Below, one piece after another: positions 11,020-22,744 of a stretch of 64,000 nt of DNA. This stretch comes from Ctena decussata (Eukaryota > Mollusca > Bivalvia > Lucinida > Lucinidae): positions 5,435,415 through 5,499,414 of the forward strand of contig OZ022506.1 in NCBI GenBank assembly GCA_963989385.1, read 5' to 3'. Each line of letters begins with the position of its first letter. The first letter of the stretch is position 1. The notes beneath the pieces were generated by a model. The model worked only from the letters and a program-made list of their open reading frames with translations. It made no database searches and was not told where the DNA came from. The position numbers and the translations under genes are program-made.

Positions 11020-11745
11020 ATTTATGCAAGGGCAGATTATTCAGGAAGTAAGTCAGCCAGAGTTGTGGTTTTTACTCAAGATGCATTGCCCTAATATTAT
11101 ACACGTTCCTACAAATTCCAGCAAAATATTTCAATGGGTTAAGGAGTGAATAGGAGTAGCCTTAAGCAACAAATCAAAGGGAAGTTACTACAAAATTAAG
11201 ATAGGGGGAGCAACTATACTTAAATGCAACACATTGTCTTGTAATAATGCGTATTGCTGTGAAGTTTCATCAAGACATTTTCAACGATTACCAAGTTATG
11301 GTATGCACAAGATTAGTGTACACAAAAAAGCCTAAAAACTATCGAAGGGATGTCACTCTGAAACTAAGTAAGAGAGAGAGCAACTATTGTTAAATGCCAC
11401 ACATTTTTGGGACTTCATACGCATTGCTATGATGTTTCAAGAAGATGTCCTAAATGGTTATCTAGTTACCGAGCGTACAAGACTACTCGTGAAAAAAAAT
11501 CATCAAAAGGGGCATAACTTGGAAACTAAGAAAGGGAGAGCAACTATTATTGTACGCGTCACTTTGCCCTATCCTTATTCATATTCTTCATACGAAATTG
11601 CAAGGAGATATCCCAAAGGGTAACTGAGTTATGGTGCGTACAAGAATTGTGACGGACAGACACACGGACGGACAGACGCATGGATAGGCGCTATGACATA
11701 TTACGTCCATTTTTTTTTCAAAACGGGCGTATATAAATTGATATG
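11020..11745 (-). repeat. CCGTCCGT-family repeat, minus-strand piece
   Basis: Reverse complement of the family at 1390: the sub-repeats 'tatgcaagg', 'tttcatcaagacattttcaacg' and 'gttatggt.cgtacaag' run up to a gacggacagacacacggacgg tract and end in an A/T hairpin with TTTTCAAAACGGGCG. Confidence 0.7.
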
Positions 11746-11879
11746 CGTTACACTAGACTTGGATACTGGCCCATAACGCCTTGATGCCTTATGTGACAAA
11801 AATGTTCAAATAAAGTCATTTTTCAGAGAGAGAAAAAAAAACAGGCTTAGTAAAAGCATACTAAACGACTGCGTAATAC

Positions 11880-12515
11880 CCCGCCACTGCATACCAGATA
11901 CAGCTTTTTTTATGATTTCATACTTGTTTACAGCTCAAGGTCAGGGGGCAGATAACTAAACTGAGATAAAAAAAAAATTAACATCAATGGAAGCTATTAT
12001 TGCTTTGATTATTTAATACATATTTCAGGAAAATCCCTTTCAGTTCTGATTTTATACATTTTTTTTTTCATGATTAGATACCTGTATATAGCCCTGGGTC
12101 AGGGGCATATAAACCCTTGGGACAAAATTTTGACCACAACAGGAAACTTGTATTAATTTGATAATTTGCTGCAAGTTTCCAGAAAATCTCTTGCAATTCT
12201 GATTTTATTTTAATTTCTTTTTTCATGATTTTATACATGTATGTATCCCCGTGGAAGGGGCAGATAAACCTGTTGGACTAGATTCTGGTTGTAAAAAAAG
12301 CTGTGAATAATATTTATATCATTTCTGTGATATCTCATAAAGATATACCAAAACTCTGATTTTTTTCATGATTTTATACATGTATATTGGGCTGTGCCAG
12401 GGGCAGATAACCCTTTGAGAGAAAATTTTGATCATGCAGGAAGCTTTTATCGTTTCAATAAGTTGTTGCAAGTTTCAGAAGAATCACTTTCAACCCTGAT
12501 TTTATGTAGATTTTT
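11880..12515 (+). repeat. Tandem repeat array, unit about 150 bp
   Basis: About four units with 'catgattttata.atgtata', 'ggg.caggggcagataa.cc' and 'gcaagtttc..gaaaatc' begin near 11910, 12065, 12220 and 12365. A further unit continues after the inserted LINE at 14400-14560. Non-coding. Confidence 0.7.
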
Positions 12516-13800
12516 AAACGCCCGTTTTGAAAAACGGAAGTATTATGTCGTGGCGCTGTCCGTCCGTCCGTCTGTCCGTACACATTCTTGTACACGCCAT
12601 AATTCAGAACCATTTGGGATATCTTCATGAAATTTGGTAGGCGTATGTATTAGGGTATGAGAACGTGTCGCGTACAAGAATGGTTGCTCCCCCTTTTTTA
12701 CTTTTGAAGTTATGCCCCTTTGATTAATTTTTTCCCTGTAAGTCTTGTACGCGCCATAACTAGATAACCGTTTGGGATATCTTTATAAAACTTCATAGCA
12801 ATGTGTATGAAGTCCTAACGATGTGTTGCGTACAAAATGGCTGGTCTCCCTTTCTTCGTTTTAGAGTTAATCCCTTTCATAAGTTCTTATAGGCTATTTT
12901 TGTGTATATATATTGTCAAGCGAAAAAAGTAGAACTAAAATGGTATATCTAGTGTATTTAGGTTATCTCCCTTGTTCAAAGATTGTATCAAAGATTTCTT
13001 CACAACCATACAAGCTAGACTGGTCATATTTGGCATACAGGTTGATGATGACAACCAAGCAAGCTAGAGTAGTCCCATTTGGTATGCAGGTTGATGACGA
13101 TATGTTGTATCGTGGGATTGAGAACCAGCCTTCTCCTGCTTAGTCTTCCCTGTATTTGTCCAATATGCTTTCTTTCCATACTTTGAATAATGAACTTTTT
13201 CATCAAAGTTTTCTCCACAACCATGCAAGCTAGATTAGTCATATTTGGTATGCAGGTTAATGATGACTTTCTGTATTGTGGGATTGAGAACCAGACATCT
13301 CCTCTTTTTATTCCCTGTATTTGTCCGATTTTCTTTCTCTCTTTACTTTGAATAATGCATTTTTTTCGCAAAAGATTTCTATGTATCTGTAAGTTAGAGT
13401 AGGGATTTTTGTATGCAGGTTGATGATAACTTGTTGTATTGTGGGATTGAGAACCAGTCTTCTCCTTTTGATTCTTCCCTATATTTTTCCAATTTTCTTT
13501 CTCTCATGACTTTGAATATAATGTAATTTTTGTAACAGATTTCACAGCAACCATTCATATTTGGTATACATGGTAACAATGATTTCTCTCCCTCTTTATG
13601 CTTTTTGTTACGAAAATAACACCATTTGATTTAAGCAATTAAGCGGGGGTATAGTCGGATTCGCTGACATTTCTAGTTAATTATAGAGTGGTTGCCCCTG
13701 TTTGTCTGCCTGTCTATCCTTTTGTAAACAATCTTGTTCGTTCTGTATCTCCTTTAGGACATTGAAACGGGCGTATTATGCGCCGCTTGCGAAGCCCTTG
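12516..13800 (+). repeat. CCGTCCGT-family repeat, copy 2, with internal tandem array
   Basis: Starts AAACGCCCGTTTTGAAAAAC and ends CGGGCGTATTATGCGCCGCT, like 1390-2336. Inside, 12990-13590 holds about four units of roughly 170-190 bp with 'caagctagac.ggtcatatttgg', 'caggttgatga' and 'gtgggattgagaaccag'. Open frames across the array stay open only because the unit lacks stops in that frame. Confidence 0.7.
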
Positions 13801-13811
13801 TTTCATGATTT

Positions 13812-13968
13812 TATAGTAAGTAAGTAAGTAAGTAAGTAAGTAAGGTCTTTATTTAAAGAGGGTAACTCAATTGGCGAACCAATCTTCCTCGAGGCCCTCT
13901 TTAAGTCACATACATATATACAGTAAACAATACATGTTACAGACACTAATTAAATAATAATAATAATA

Positions 13969-14030
<62 letters not shown>

Positions 14031-14397
14031 AGGCATGTACAATATACATTTAAATATGTACATATTAATTTGATAATAAAAAAGATCTTTTGTAAATCAA
14101 AACTTCATTCTGAGGGATTGAAATAGGGATAGGGGCATAAATCTGATTAAGCTAATTTCTCAACCAAGCCGAACATTTATTTACAAACGAATGTATAATT
14201 GTCGCATTTTAATATCTATAGGAATACTGTTCCAGACAAGTGCGCCAGAATAAGACGGGCTACTTTTAAATAGGCTTATGTTAGGTTTAGGTATTAAAAG
14301 GTTCCTATTACAAACTGATCGTAAATTAGAAGTAGTGTCGTTTGAGTTGTTACCTCGCAAATGAAACAGATCTGTCACGTGTTCCGGGGCTATTTTG
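13812..14397 (-). mobile_element. LINE 3' end (non-LTR retrotransposon), minus strand
   Basis: On the minus strand a reverse-transcriptase C-terminus (14181-14378) is followed by an untranslated tail with CT and TAA repeats and a (CTTA)n end (13816-13845). TTTATA is found on both sides (about 13808-13813 and 14403-14408) and the flanking repeat text is continuous across the element. This fits target-primed insertion of a 5'-truncated copy into the tandem array at 11880/14400. Confidence 0.75.
14181..14378 (-). pseudogene. LINE reverse transcriptase C-terminal fragment
   Basis: The 65-codon frame contains LRGNNSNDTTSNLRSV, NRNLLIPKPNISLFKSS and YSGALVWNSIPIDI. The last matches the 'GA-x-WN-x-(L/I)P' signature at the end of CR1/Jockey-type reverse transcriptases. 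It is truncated at its N-terminus by the element's 5' end. Not functional. Confidence 0.7.
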
Positions 14398-14399
14398 TT

Positions 14400-14800
14400 G
14401 GCAACTTTATACGCATGTATATAGGCCTGGGGCAGGGGCAGATAATCCTGGTGGACAAAAATTTGCTTGCAACAGAAAGGATATATTGTTTCAATCTTTT
14501 TTGTGAAATTTCATGAAGATATCTTAATGAGTAAAGGAACTACAGACCAAAAGCCATTTTTGAAACATTGCCAAGGGCAATAACTCTGTCCGAAGATTTC
14601 GAAATTCGCTTATTAACAATCCCAACCGAAATATTTCCGAGACCAATGCACATGCTAAGTTTGAAGAAAACTATTCAAATTATCGAACGGAAACGAAATG
14701 CTCATGGACGGACAGACAGACGTTTGTACGACAGATGGATGGACAGACACACGGACAGCCAGCGTGAAAGCATAATATCCCGCCACTAACGTGTAGCGGG
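14400..14800 (+). repeat. Continuation of tandem array, then short CCGTCCGT-type end
   Basis: Resumes the 'ggcaggggcagataatcc' unit interrupted by the LINE. It then carries 'gacggacagacagacg' and 'cccgccactaacgtgtagcggggtc', an end seen in mollusc repeats of this type. Confidence 0.55.
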
Positions 14801-15285
14801 GTCTAAAAACTCCATATGATAAACAAATGTTATACACTCGGTCATTTCATACAAAATTTATGAAACTCACCGAAAGTTTATTTCATAAATTCCATATCAA
14901 ACGACGACTCAACAATTTTCAAAGAGGGAGGCACACACAAAAAAAGTCCTGATTAACTTTCAACAAAGTTGAATGCTCATATGCATTTGAAAAGAGTATT
15001 TTTCTCTTATCATAATTTCAAAGATTTTGTACAGAAAGTGTTTTGGCAGTTTTCATGGCTGCTTATAAGTGGTAATGATAGCTTCAGAGTATCACCTCAT
15101 CCTTCAGAGTATCACCTTCCATGCCTACGTCAATATAATAGAAGGTTTAGAAGTCCTGAGTATACCACTAAACACATCAAAGTCAAAAGTGTGATGCTGG
15201 TGTTCAACTCTTGTTGCCTTTTATGAGCAGTAAACTATAAAGACAATTGTTGTAATATATGAAGCAAGACAGCTGACTTACTTTT
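14801..15285. other. No recognisable feature
   Basis: AT-rich and without repeats that I recognise. The frame at 14969-15226 has no homology that I can name and no splice context. Confidence 0.5.
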
Positions 15286-15289
15286 AAAT

Positions 15290-16600
15290 CCAGTCGATAT
15301 ATTTGCAATAGCTATCATTTTGAGCCCTTAGCAACCAACTTTTAACATATTTGGAAGCTTTGACTGATCTGCATATAGAAAGAAACTATGACGAGAACTT
15401 CGAGTAATGTTGGAGCCCTGGTAGCTCAGTGGGTTAAGCGCTGACCTACCGGAGGACCGGATTCAAATCACGCTTGAGGCGAGAATCTTTCCTATCGTAA
15501 ACGGGGTTCCATTGCACACAGCCTTTCATTATCATATTTTCATCATCCTGATATGACGGGAAAACTGTTGAAAAGGACGTAAAATCACAAGTCATCCATC
15601 AATCGAGTAATGTTCAAAGCACACTTGACTGGCTTATAATATCAGTTGAAAACCGTATGTATATATATTTGACTCAGGGTTTGGACCTCAGCAACCAACA
15701 ATTAACAGATTTGAAAAAAAATGGGTGAATTGCAAAAAGAATATCAATTATATGCAACAAACTAAGACAATAGCTATCAGTAAAGTTAAAAGCAGGTCAG
15801 ATTGAGTTTTAAATTTTGTTTAAAAAGCGTATTTATGTATACTTAGCAACCAATTTGTGCTCTTAGCAACCAACTCTAACAGATTTGACACTTTGGAGGG
15901 AATCCCCACCCAAATATTTTCTCTTTTATGTGTACTATGTCAGCATGTGTAAGTTAACTTGAAGCACAAGGACTCTTGCTCTTGCAGTCTGTTGAAACAC
16001 ATACCGGTATGTATTATTGTCCATAGCAACCAGTATGAGCCCCTAGTAATGGCCCTTTAAACGGTGTGAGATTAAGGATCAAGACATGTTGTTTGTGAGC
16101 AATAAACTCTGAAAACATTTCTGAATGATATTTCAAGCCCAGCAGCCCACTGAATTTTAGAATCAGTTAAAAAAATCTATATATTTGTCCTTGGCAACCA
16201 ATTGTTACTTTGCAATGCTCAGTGTAAATAATTATGAGCTAAGTTTTGGCCCCTAGCAGCGATCTTCTATCCGATGTGAAAGTTTTGATGGAACTCCATG
16301 TGGAATATCTTTATTCACCATCAAACTTTGAAATCTCTGAAGCACAGCTAAAACCTGTCAACGGACATATCCTTTGAAGCTAGATGAAGCCTACGGCAAC
16401 CATTTTTTTGCAGATTTAGATCCTTTAATTGGATTCACGAATAATATTGTTGATATCCGACAAGGAAATCAGACCTTACTAAATAAAGTTTAAAGCACAG
16501 TTGTTTGATTTTCAATATCTGTTGAAAACCATGTGGATCTATAGCCCTAAGCAACCACCTACTAACAGACTTAAAATGGTTACTGCATTTAAAAAATAAT
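15290..16600 (-). repeat. Repeat with TTAGCAACCAAC units, minus orientation
   Basis: Seven or more diverged units share '(c)ttagcaaccaa', 'aacagatttga', 'gttgaaaacc.tat' and 'aaagttaaagcacag', spaced roughly 170-200 bp. The opposite-strand version fills 17915-18860, so the pair flanks the reverse-transcriptase fragment in inverted orientation. A SINE (15412-15603) is inserted in it. Confidence 0.65.
15412..15603 (+). mobile_element. tRNA-headed SINE (type A) with 11-bp target duplication
   Basis: The head GGTAGCTCAGTGGGTTAAGC is a tRNA-like A box; the B box is degraded (GGATTCAAATC). The body has 'cttgaggcgagaatctttcct', 'aacggggttccattgcacaca' and 'cctgatatgac', and the tail 'ggacgtaaaatcacaagtcatccatc'. 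CGAGTAATGTT flanks both sides (15401-15411 and 15604-15614), which defines the insertion exactly. Confidence 0.9.
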
Positions 16601-16889
16601 ACCTTCTGTGTGTAACAAGTTAAACCAAAACGTCGCAGTAAACATAATAATTAATGACCATCTATTTTTACCCATTTTCTATATTTTCATAATCATAAAA
16701 CAAGACAGAAAAAACCCAAAGCTTGCAGCAAATCAGGAGCCCTTAATACTAGAATTACAACAAATACGCCTATGTTAATAAGGACAATGTTAGATCCTTA
16801 TCTGGCATTACACTGAGCTGTTGGTTAAACAGTTACATAGCTTTAGTTTAATTTTAACTTACAGTTGTCCCCTTAATTCATATAATCCG

Positions 16890-17910
16890 TTGCGCACGGA
16901 TATGTTTTGAAATACAGTTTAACTGCTAAACTTCTTCAACAGGGCTATCGGTATCATAAGCTTAGAAAGGCTTTTTCTAAATTCTATCGCAGACACCATG
17001 AATTGGTTTCAAAATTTGATGTCGGATTAAAATTTCTTTTACACCAAGGCCTATCGGAACCAGAATTTTATGGTGACTTAGTATACAAATTCAAAAAGAT
17101 TAAGGGTAGGACTGATTTTTCTGATCAATTCCGAAAAATAATAATACGTCACAAACGTATTGGCTATAATTTAAATGTTATGCGACAGTCTGCATGCTTA
17201 GTGATTAACCCAATCACGGTTGATAACTTTGCTGCACTCTTTAATTGCACACCGGGGGATCGGTCGTCAGACTCTATGATGGCCCCGACCTAAAGCTATA
17301 TATTTTAGTTGGTTGGGACCGGAGCCTTTTTGTCTGTTGCTTGGTCCACCGGGGCTCAACTGGTGACCTTCTTTTGCTTCAGATTTCCAGTGGGGTTGTT
17401 TGGCAGGACAGGGATCTCCACCTGTCAGACGGCCCGTTGTATCTGTTGAGTCCTCGTCTTTGCTTCTTCATGGTGTTGAAATTTGATTTATGTGTTTACC
17501 GTGATGATTCATTGACGAGTTAGAGGGTTATCATGCGAACCGAACAACCAACTAAATGTTTTATACCACTTCAGTAACTGAGGGTGAGGTAGGGCCTGTA
17601 AAATCGATTTAAGCCCCCCAGTAATTCATTACTGACCGTTCCAAGGCGGTAGTTCTGTTGTGGTTCTCTGTTGCCTGTTTTTGGTGTCAGAGTTTCTGTG
17701 ATGTTTTACCTTATGTATGTTCTTATTATTTTTGGTTCGGTTTGGGTTGCTGAGTGGCCACCTTTTGGGAACAAGCTGCTCATTCGGTTGACCATATGTT
17801 CTCTGTATCTTGATTATTTGTAATCTTAGTTGTTTCCAACTATGGTTTGAGGGCTGGATTTGGATTTTGATTGTTTCAGTTCCTGGTCTTTGCATACTTT
17901 TTACTATTTT
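16890..17910 (+). mobile_element. Retroelement 3' fragment (reverse transcriptase end and 3' tail)
   Basis: Begins abruptly inside reverse-transcriptase coding sequence, which ends near 17293. It continues with an untranslated tail (caccggggctcaactggtg, tcattactgaccgttccaag, ggaacaagctgctcattcgg, gttcctggtctttgcatac). The last 110 bp (17796-17905) are identical to 45554-45663. It is 5'-truncated, as usual for reverse-transcribed insertions. Confidence 0.75.
16907..17293 (+). pseudogene. Reverse transcriptase C-terminal domain fragment
   Basis: Open for 128 codons with SLTAKLLQQGYRYHKLRKAF, SEPEFYGDLVYKFKKIKG, KRIGYNLNVMRQSACLVINP and NCTPGDRSSDSMMAPT. The same region, slightly diverged, is at 19360-19865. 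The fingers and palm are absent, so the fragment cannot be active, although its frame is intact. Confidence 0.75.
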
Positions 17911-17914
17911 CAAA

Positions 17915-18860
17915 TATGAAGGTGGTTGCAAAGGGCTAACACTGGTTGCTAAAGTTTAAAAGTCAAACAACTGTTCTTTATACCTTATTTATAAAGGTCA
18001 AATATCTTGTTCGACTTAAGCAGTGTTCTTTGTGAATCCAGTAAAAGGTTTAAACTCTGCAAATATATGGTTGCTAAAGGCTCAAATTTGTTGCTAAGGA
18101 CAATGAAATACACATATTATTCGACATGTTTTACAGGTCAAGCAGCTGTGTTTCAGATATTTCAGAGTTTGTGCTCCAGTAAAAGGTTTAAACTCTGCTC
18201 AAATTTGTTGCTAAGGAAAATGAAATACACATATTATTCGACATGTTTTACAGGTCAAGCAGCTGTGTTTCAGATATTTCAGAGTTTGTGCTCAATAAAG
18301 ATATTCCTCATCGAATTCCGTCAAAAACTTCACATCTGATAGAAGGTGGTTGCTCAGGGTAAATAGTGGTTGCTATGGACAAGTCTAAACAGAGTTCTAA
18401 GCATTATTTATAAAAATATGATGTGTGCTTTAAACTATAAAGTGGAATTGTCTGCATTAAACATGCAAAGGAAGACATTGTTGTGTTAATTTTATTCAGT
18501 TCCAAGTCTGTTAAAAGTTGTTGGTTGCTAAGGGCTCAAAATGGTTTCCAAGGACAAATATGTACTGATATACATACTTTTCAACTGATTCGAAATATTC
18601 ATCAGCCTACTGGACATCAAATATCATTTACGTGCCTTCAGAGTTTATTGCTCACAATGGTCATTCCATACATATCTCAGTCCTAAGTCTCACATTGTTT
18701 AAAGGGCTGTTGCGTAGGGCTCAAACTGGTTACTATGTGCAATAATACATATGTGTTTCAACTGATTGCAAAAACAAAGTCCTTGTAGTTCAATATAAGT
18801 ATATGTATAACTCATAGCTGACCAAATCAATTGTTTATCTCACTCAATTTTTCATTGTGT
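17915..18860 (+). repeat. Repeat with GGTTGCTAAGG units, plus orientation
   Basis: Complement of the array at 15290-16600 (ggttgctaagggctcaaa, ttgctaaggacaa). It contains a recent tandem duplication: the block beginning 'gtaaaaggtttaaactctgc' at about 18040 recurs at about 18180, with the second half ('atgaaatacacatattattc ... gagtttgtgctc') identical in both. Confidence 0.7.
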
Positions 18861-18924
18861 TCCAAGTGGGTGGGGTAATTTACCCCCTGTATTATACGTT
18901 ATTTTCATGCCTATCATATTTGTT

Positions 18925-19865
18925 TTACAAATTTAGACATTTCAACTTATCCTGCTGAATTGCAGTTAAACAAAGCAAATACTTATGATACCGAGGCCCC
19001 ATTTTTGGATTTTCATTTATCAATTTTAGACGGATTTGTTTCATCTAAAATTTATGACAAACGCGATGATTTTGGTTGGTTGATTTGATGCTTAACGTCC
19101 ACGATAAACAACTAAGGTAATGTTGGGACGGTCAGTTAACCTAACCACACTATTCCTGGGCAGGCTTAGACCTCCTAAGCGGTTAACCAGTACTAAGTGC
19201 ACATACTTTCACCAGTAACTGACAACTGCCCTTCTTGAATCAGCGGAAGGAGAAACGAAAGTATGTGGCCAGACCGGGATTCGAACCCAGGACCTCTGAC
19301 TTACGAGTCAGGTGCCCTACCGATTGCGCTACCCGGCCCGGCGCGATGATTTTGGTTTCGACATTGTTAATTTTCCGTTTTTGGATGGATATGTTCCCCG
19401 CAACACTTATTATGTTTACATTTCTCAACTTATTCGCTTCGCTAGGGTGTCTAGCCATTTGGCTGATCTCAATGCTCGTAATAAAAGTTTGACTGCCAAG
19501 CTTTTACAGCAGGGGTATCGGGTATCATAAACTTCGGAAAGCTTTTTTCTAAATTTTATCGTAGACACTTTGAATTGGTTTCTAAATATAATACAGGGTT
19601 AAGGTCACTTTTGCAACAAGGCCTATCGGAACCTGAATTTTATGATGACCTAGTATATAAATTACGCAAAATCGTAGGGAAAACAGAATTTCCTTATCAA
19701 TTTAAGAAAATTATCATACGATTTAAACACATTGGCTATAACATAGATGTAATGCGACAGTCTGCATGCTTAGTGGTTAACCCAATCACGGTTGACAACT
19801 TTGCTGTCCTCTTTAATTGCACGCCGGTGGGTCGGGGTTCAGACTCTATGATAGCCCCTACATAA
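18925..19865 (+). pseudogene. Reverse transcriptase fragment split by SINE insertion
   Basis: Two halves of one frame: 18925-19075, and 19342-19865 after the target duplication. A second lesion is a 2-base duplication in 'cgggtatcataaa' near 19521-19527, which shifts frame within the YRYHK motif. Downstream, SLLQQGLSEPEFYDDLVYK and NCTPVGRGSDSMIAPT are intact. Confidence 0.75.
19076..19341 (-). mobile_element. tRNA-headed SINE (type B), full length, with 16-bp target duplication
   Basis: On the minus strand: a tRNA-like head (TAGCGCAATCGGTAGGGC; B box GGGTTCGAATCCCGG; anticodon-loop region TCGTAA, tRNA-Thr-like), then a body with 'cagttactgg..gaaagtatgtgcactt', 'aaccgcttagg', 'gcccaggaatagtgtgg' and 'ttgtttaccgtgg'-like text, and a tail of TTGG/CCAA units. 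CGCGATGATTTTGGTT occurs at 19062-19077 and 19342-19357. A near-identical copy is at 35289-35560. Confidence 0.92.
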
Positions 19866-20299
19866 AGCTATATATTAGTTGGTTGAGGCCGGATGTTTGT
19901 CTGTTTCTTGGCCCACCGGGGTTCAACTGGTGGTCTTCTTTTGCTCCAGTATTCCAGTAGTGTTGTTGACGCCCCAGGGCTCTCCAGGTGTCTCAACACG
20001 TTTTGGCTGTCGAGTCCTCATCCTTGCTTCATCACAGTCTTTTCTTGGTTCTAATTGTTGCCAATGATGACTCTCTGATGAATAAGGGGACCTCCATACG
20101 AACCGAACTACCAACTAATTGTGTGCAGCGCGCCGGAGGGTGAGGGTGAAGATTTGGGCCCAGTAAAACCGGTTTAAACCCCCAGTAGTTATTACTGACC
20201 GTTCCAAGACGGCACTTTCGTTGCAATTGCATTTGTTTTATGTTCGGTGCTGTTTAATTTATTTCGTTCTCAATTTCACCCTTCTATAATAAAAATAGA

Positions 20300-22740
20300 A
20301 AATAGGTAAAAATAGTTGTTAAGAGAAGCTGACTGTAAGGATCGAGCATTGGATGGAAACTCAAAATTTTGTATTTTGCTAAAAATGTCAAGGTTTAAAG
20401 CTCTCAACGAAAGATGAAGATTAGTGAAAAAATTAGTGAAATATGTCAAACGGTTCTCGAGATATCTAAACAATTACTGTTGCCATGGCAACCATTTTTA
20501 GGCCGCTCAAATTTTACATATTTTCATGAATTTCAAAGGGAAAACGTGTCTGTCCTGAAGCAAGTATCAAATAGTTAACTGGTATGGTGTTTAGGGCTAA
20601 ATGTAATTGTCAGTCTCTGCACCTTCAGAGCACTGGCTACTGCACGTTGTTGAAACCATGGCAACTGGATGTACATATAGTCGGAGAAAAAATAAAATTT
20701 GTGAAAATAGCTCTTTTTCAAATCGAGGTTATTGAAAATGGCAGCCTGACCTGAATGTATCATTAACATGTCTTCAAACAGCAACATTAGTACGGTACAT
20801 AGCAAAAGCAATTAGTTGTAAACTTTCACTGACTACAGAATAAATGCACGTGCAAAGGGTGTCCCTGTCGCATTTACAATTTTACAGAAACAACAGTTTT
20901 TTAGATTTCTTTACCCAATTTCCACACTTTCAGTTTGAATTTGCTTATTACACATATAAAGAGTCGCATTTTTATCCCATCTTTGCAAATAACGGCGTAG
21001 AAATGTAGTGTTTGATATTGTTTCTATGGTTACGATGCATAAAAATGTGTTACATCAGTTCAAAACGACCCTTACCCCATGTAACTAGTATACAACTCTT
21101 AATTTGCAGTAGAATCGATATGGTTCTAATGTTGTTTAGTACTTGGTTTCCGTATCTCTATTGGTTTTCATTTGTTTTTCTAATAAACAGATTTAAAGTT
21201 GCTGCTTAGATACCCCACCCACTGTATATGCAATAATAATATCACCGTTTTGTGAAGAGAAAGTGTGTACAAATGTGAAAAAATACGTGATATAGAACTA
21301 CACGATTAAGAAATGATGAAATTAGATGGGATGAATAAATCACTCATGAGTACTCGTATACTTCATATGGCACCCCTATCAGGATTACCTAAATTACACG
21401 ACTTTCTTGGCTATTCTAGAAGCCCCGGGTAGCACAGTAGGTTAAGGCCTGGCCTGCTGGTCAAGTGGTTCAGAGTTCGAGATCTGCTTGATGCATTTAT
21501 CTTTCCAACCGCAAATTTGGCTCCAATGCACAGCTTTTCATACTCACCCCTCCCCCCCCCCCCCCACACACACACACACTTCCCACCATCACCCCAACCA
21601 CATTCCCCAATCGTCCCAATCGTCCTGATATGACTGAAATACTGTTAAGAAGGACATAAAATCCAAAGACATTCATCCATCCATTTTAGCTGTTCTATGT
21701 AGTATGACGATCATAGGTAACAGAACATTGCTTAAAATTTCAGTATCCCTCGGTGAATAGACGCTGTAGGCCTTAGTCTACGTCACTTTCTGTCCCGAAA
21801 ATGCCTCTTCTTGCGTATTACCTGCTTCACAGAAGCAATTCATTCAAAAAACATTAGTAAACTTATTTATTTAAACATAAAATAAAGATAAGGCAAAAAT
21901 ATTGCTGCAAACAAAACGGTTTTACTCCGTTCTTCTATTCCGTGATTTCTGCAGACGTTTAGCTCGGGACAACTCTTGTCATCAAATGTACCGAATACAA
22001 CTGCAACTGCAGTCTTGGTAAATGGACCTATTTCATAGATAAAAAAGGTCATGGTGAGCATTGTTGACAGTAATCTTATTCTTTCAAAGATACTATCATT
22101 TATTATTAAAGATCATGAATACTACCTGTAGTGTTCGCAGATTTGTAATCGTCAAGGGAGGTAGATAATGCCAGTTTGAATTATCTCCCTTCCTACTATT
22201 TTACAGTATTGACACATTTCATAGATGGATGACTTTTAAAGTTTTGCGAGTTTACACCTAATTTTTTGACTTTCTGTAACTTCAAACCTTACCCTATCAT
22301 GCATATATTGCCTTATTGTCAAACGTGACTGCCAGTTTTAGTTATCAGGCGAATAAAACACCAATTTATCACTCAAAATTGGGTCGATTTTTTCCAGTAA
22401 AAGCTCTCCCGTTGATAATAAGGGACAGAAAACATTCATATCATGTTATCTTATTACATACGTATGTATTTTCAAACTATACAAGCAAATAGGAATGGGA
22501 TAATATTTGTTGTTTGATTTTTATCGAGGAAATATTACATACATGTCTCAATATTGATATTTTCACAATGGATTCCTGGTTACCATGGAAACGGCCGAAC
22601 GTTGACCTCTAAAAACTTGTGAAATACAAACAAGCATGGTATATATCAATTTCTAAAAATTTGAGCCAAATCCGTAATTTTCGACTTTCCACGTTATTAT
22701 GGGCCAATGCTCGATGTTTACAGTCAGCCTCTCTTAAATG
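20300..22740. mobile_element. Element with diverged inverted ends (about 200 bp)
   Basis: The left end (AAGAGAAGCTGACTGTAAGG at about 20319) is the inverted counterpart of the right end (complement AAGAGAGGCTGACTGTAAAC, about 22715-22735). Similarity continues inward through 'tcgagcattgg' and a 'ttgccatggcaacc' palindrome. The interior has no coding frame of note and includes a SINE at 21419. Probably a non-autonomous foldback or DNA transposon. Confidence 0.5.
21419..21683 (+). mobile_element. tRNA-headed SINE (type A), degraded
   Basis: Head 'agccccgggtagcacagtaggttaagg', B box 'GTTCGAGATC', then a C-run and CA repeats (21548-21580) within the body, 'cgtcctgatatgactgaaat', and tail 'ggacataaaatccaaagacattcatccatcc'. 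Imperfect flanking repeats ggctattcta/agctgttcta suggest the insertion site. Confidence 0.8.
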
Positions 22741-22744
22741 CTTT

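Larger units (their letters stand above)
18925..20250 (+). mobile_element. Retroelement 3' fragment, second copy, interrupted by a SINE
   Basis: Enters at the reverse-transcriptase palm/thumb (DISTYPAELQLNKAN, APFLDFHLSILDG, SSKIYDKRDDFG), is broken by a SINE (19076-19341), resumes at FDIVNFPFLDGYVP, and runs to SDSMIAPT and a 3' tail similar to 17290-17640. It ends near 20250, before the next inverted-repeat element. Confidence 0.75.

Noticed and set aside
19240..19345. Possible functional tRNA-Thr gene on the minus strand
   Set aside because: The A and B boxes are good, but the anticodon arm has a six-base loop, the acceptor stem does not close, and the sequence continues into a SINE body with target duplications.
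10360..20250. An intact, active reverse-transcriptase gene
   Set aside because: Every piece has stops, frameshifts, a SINE insertion or loss of the catalytic palm, and no copy in the window is complete.
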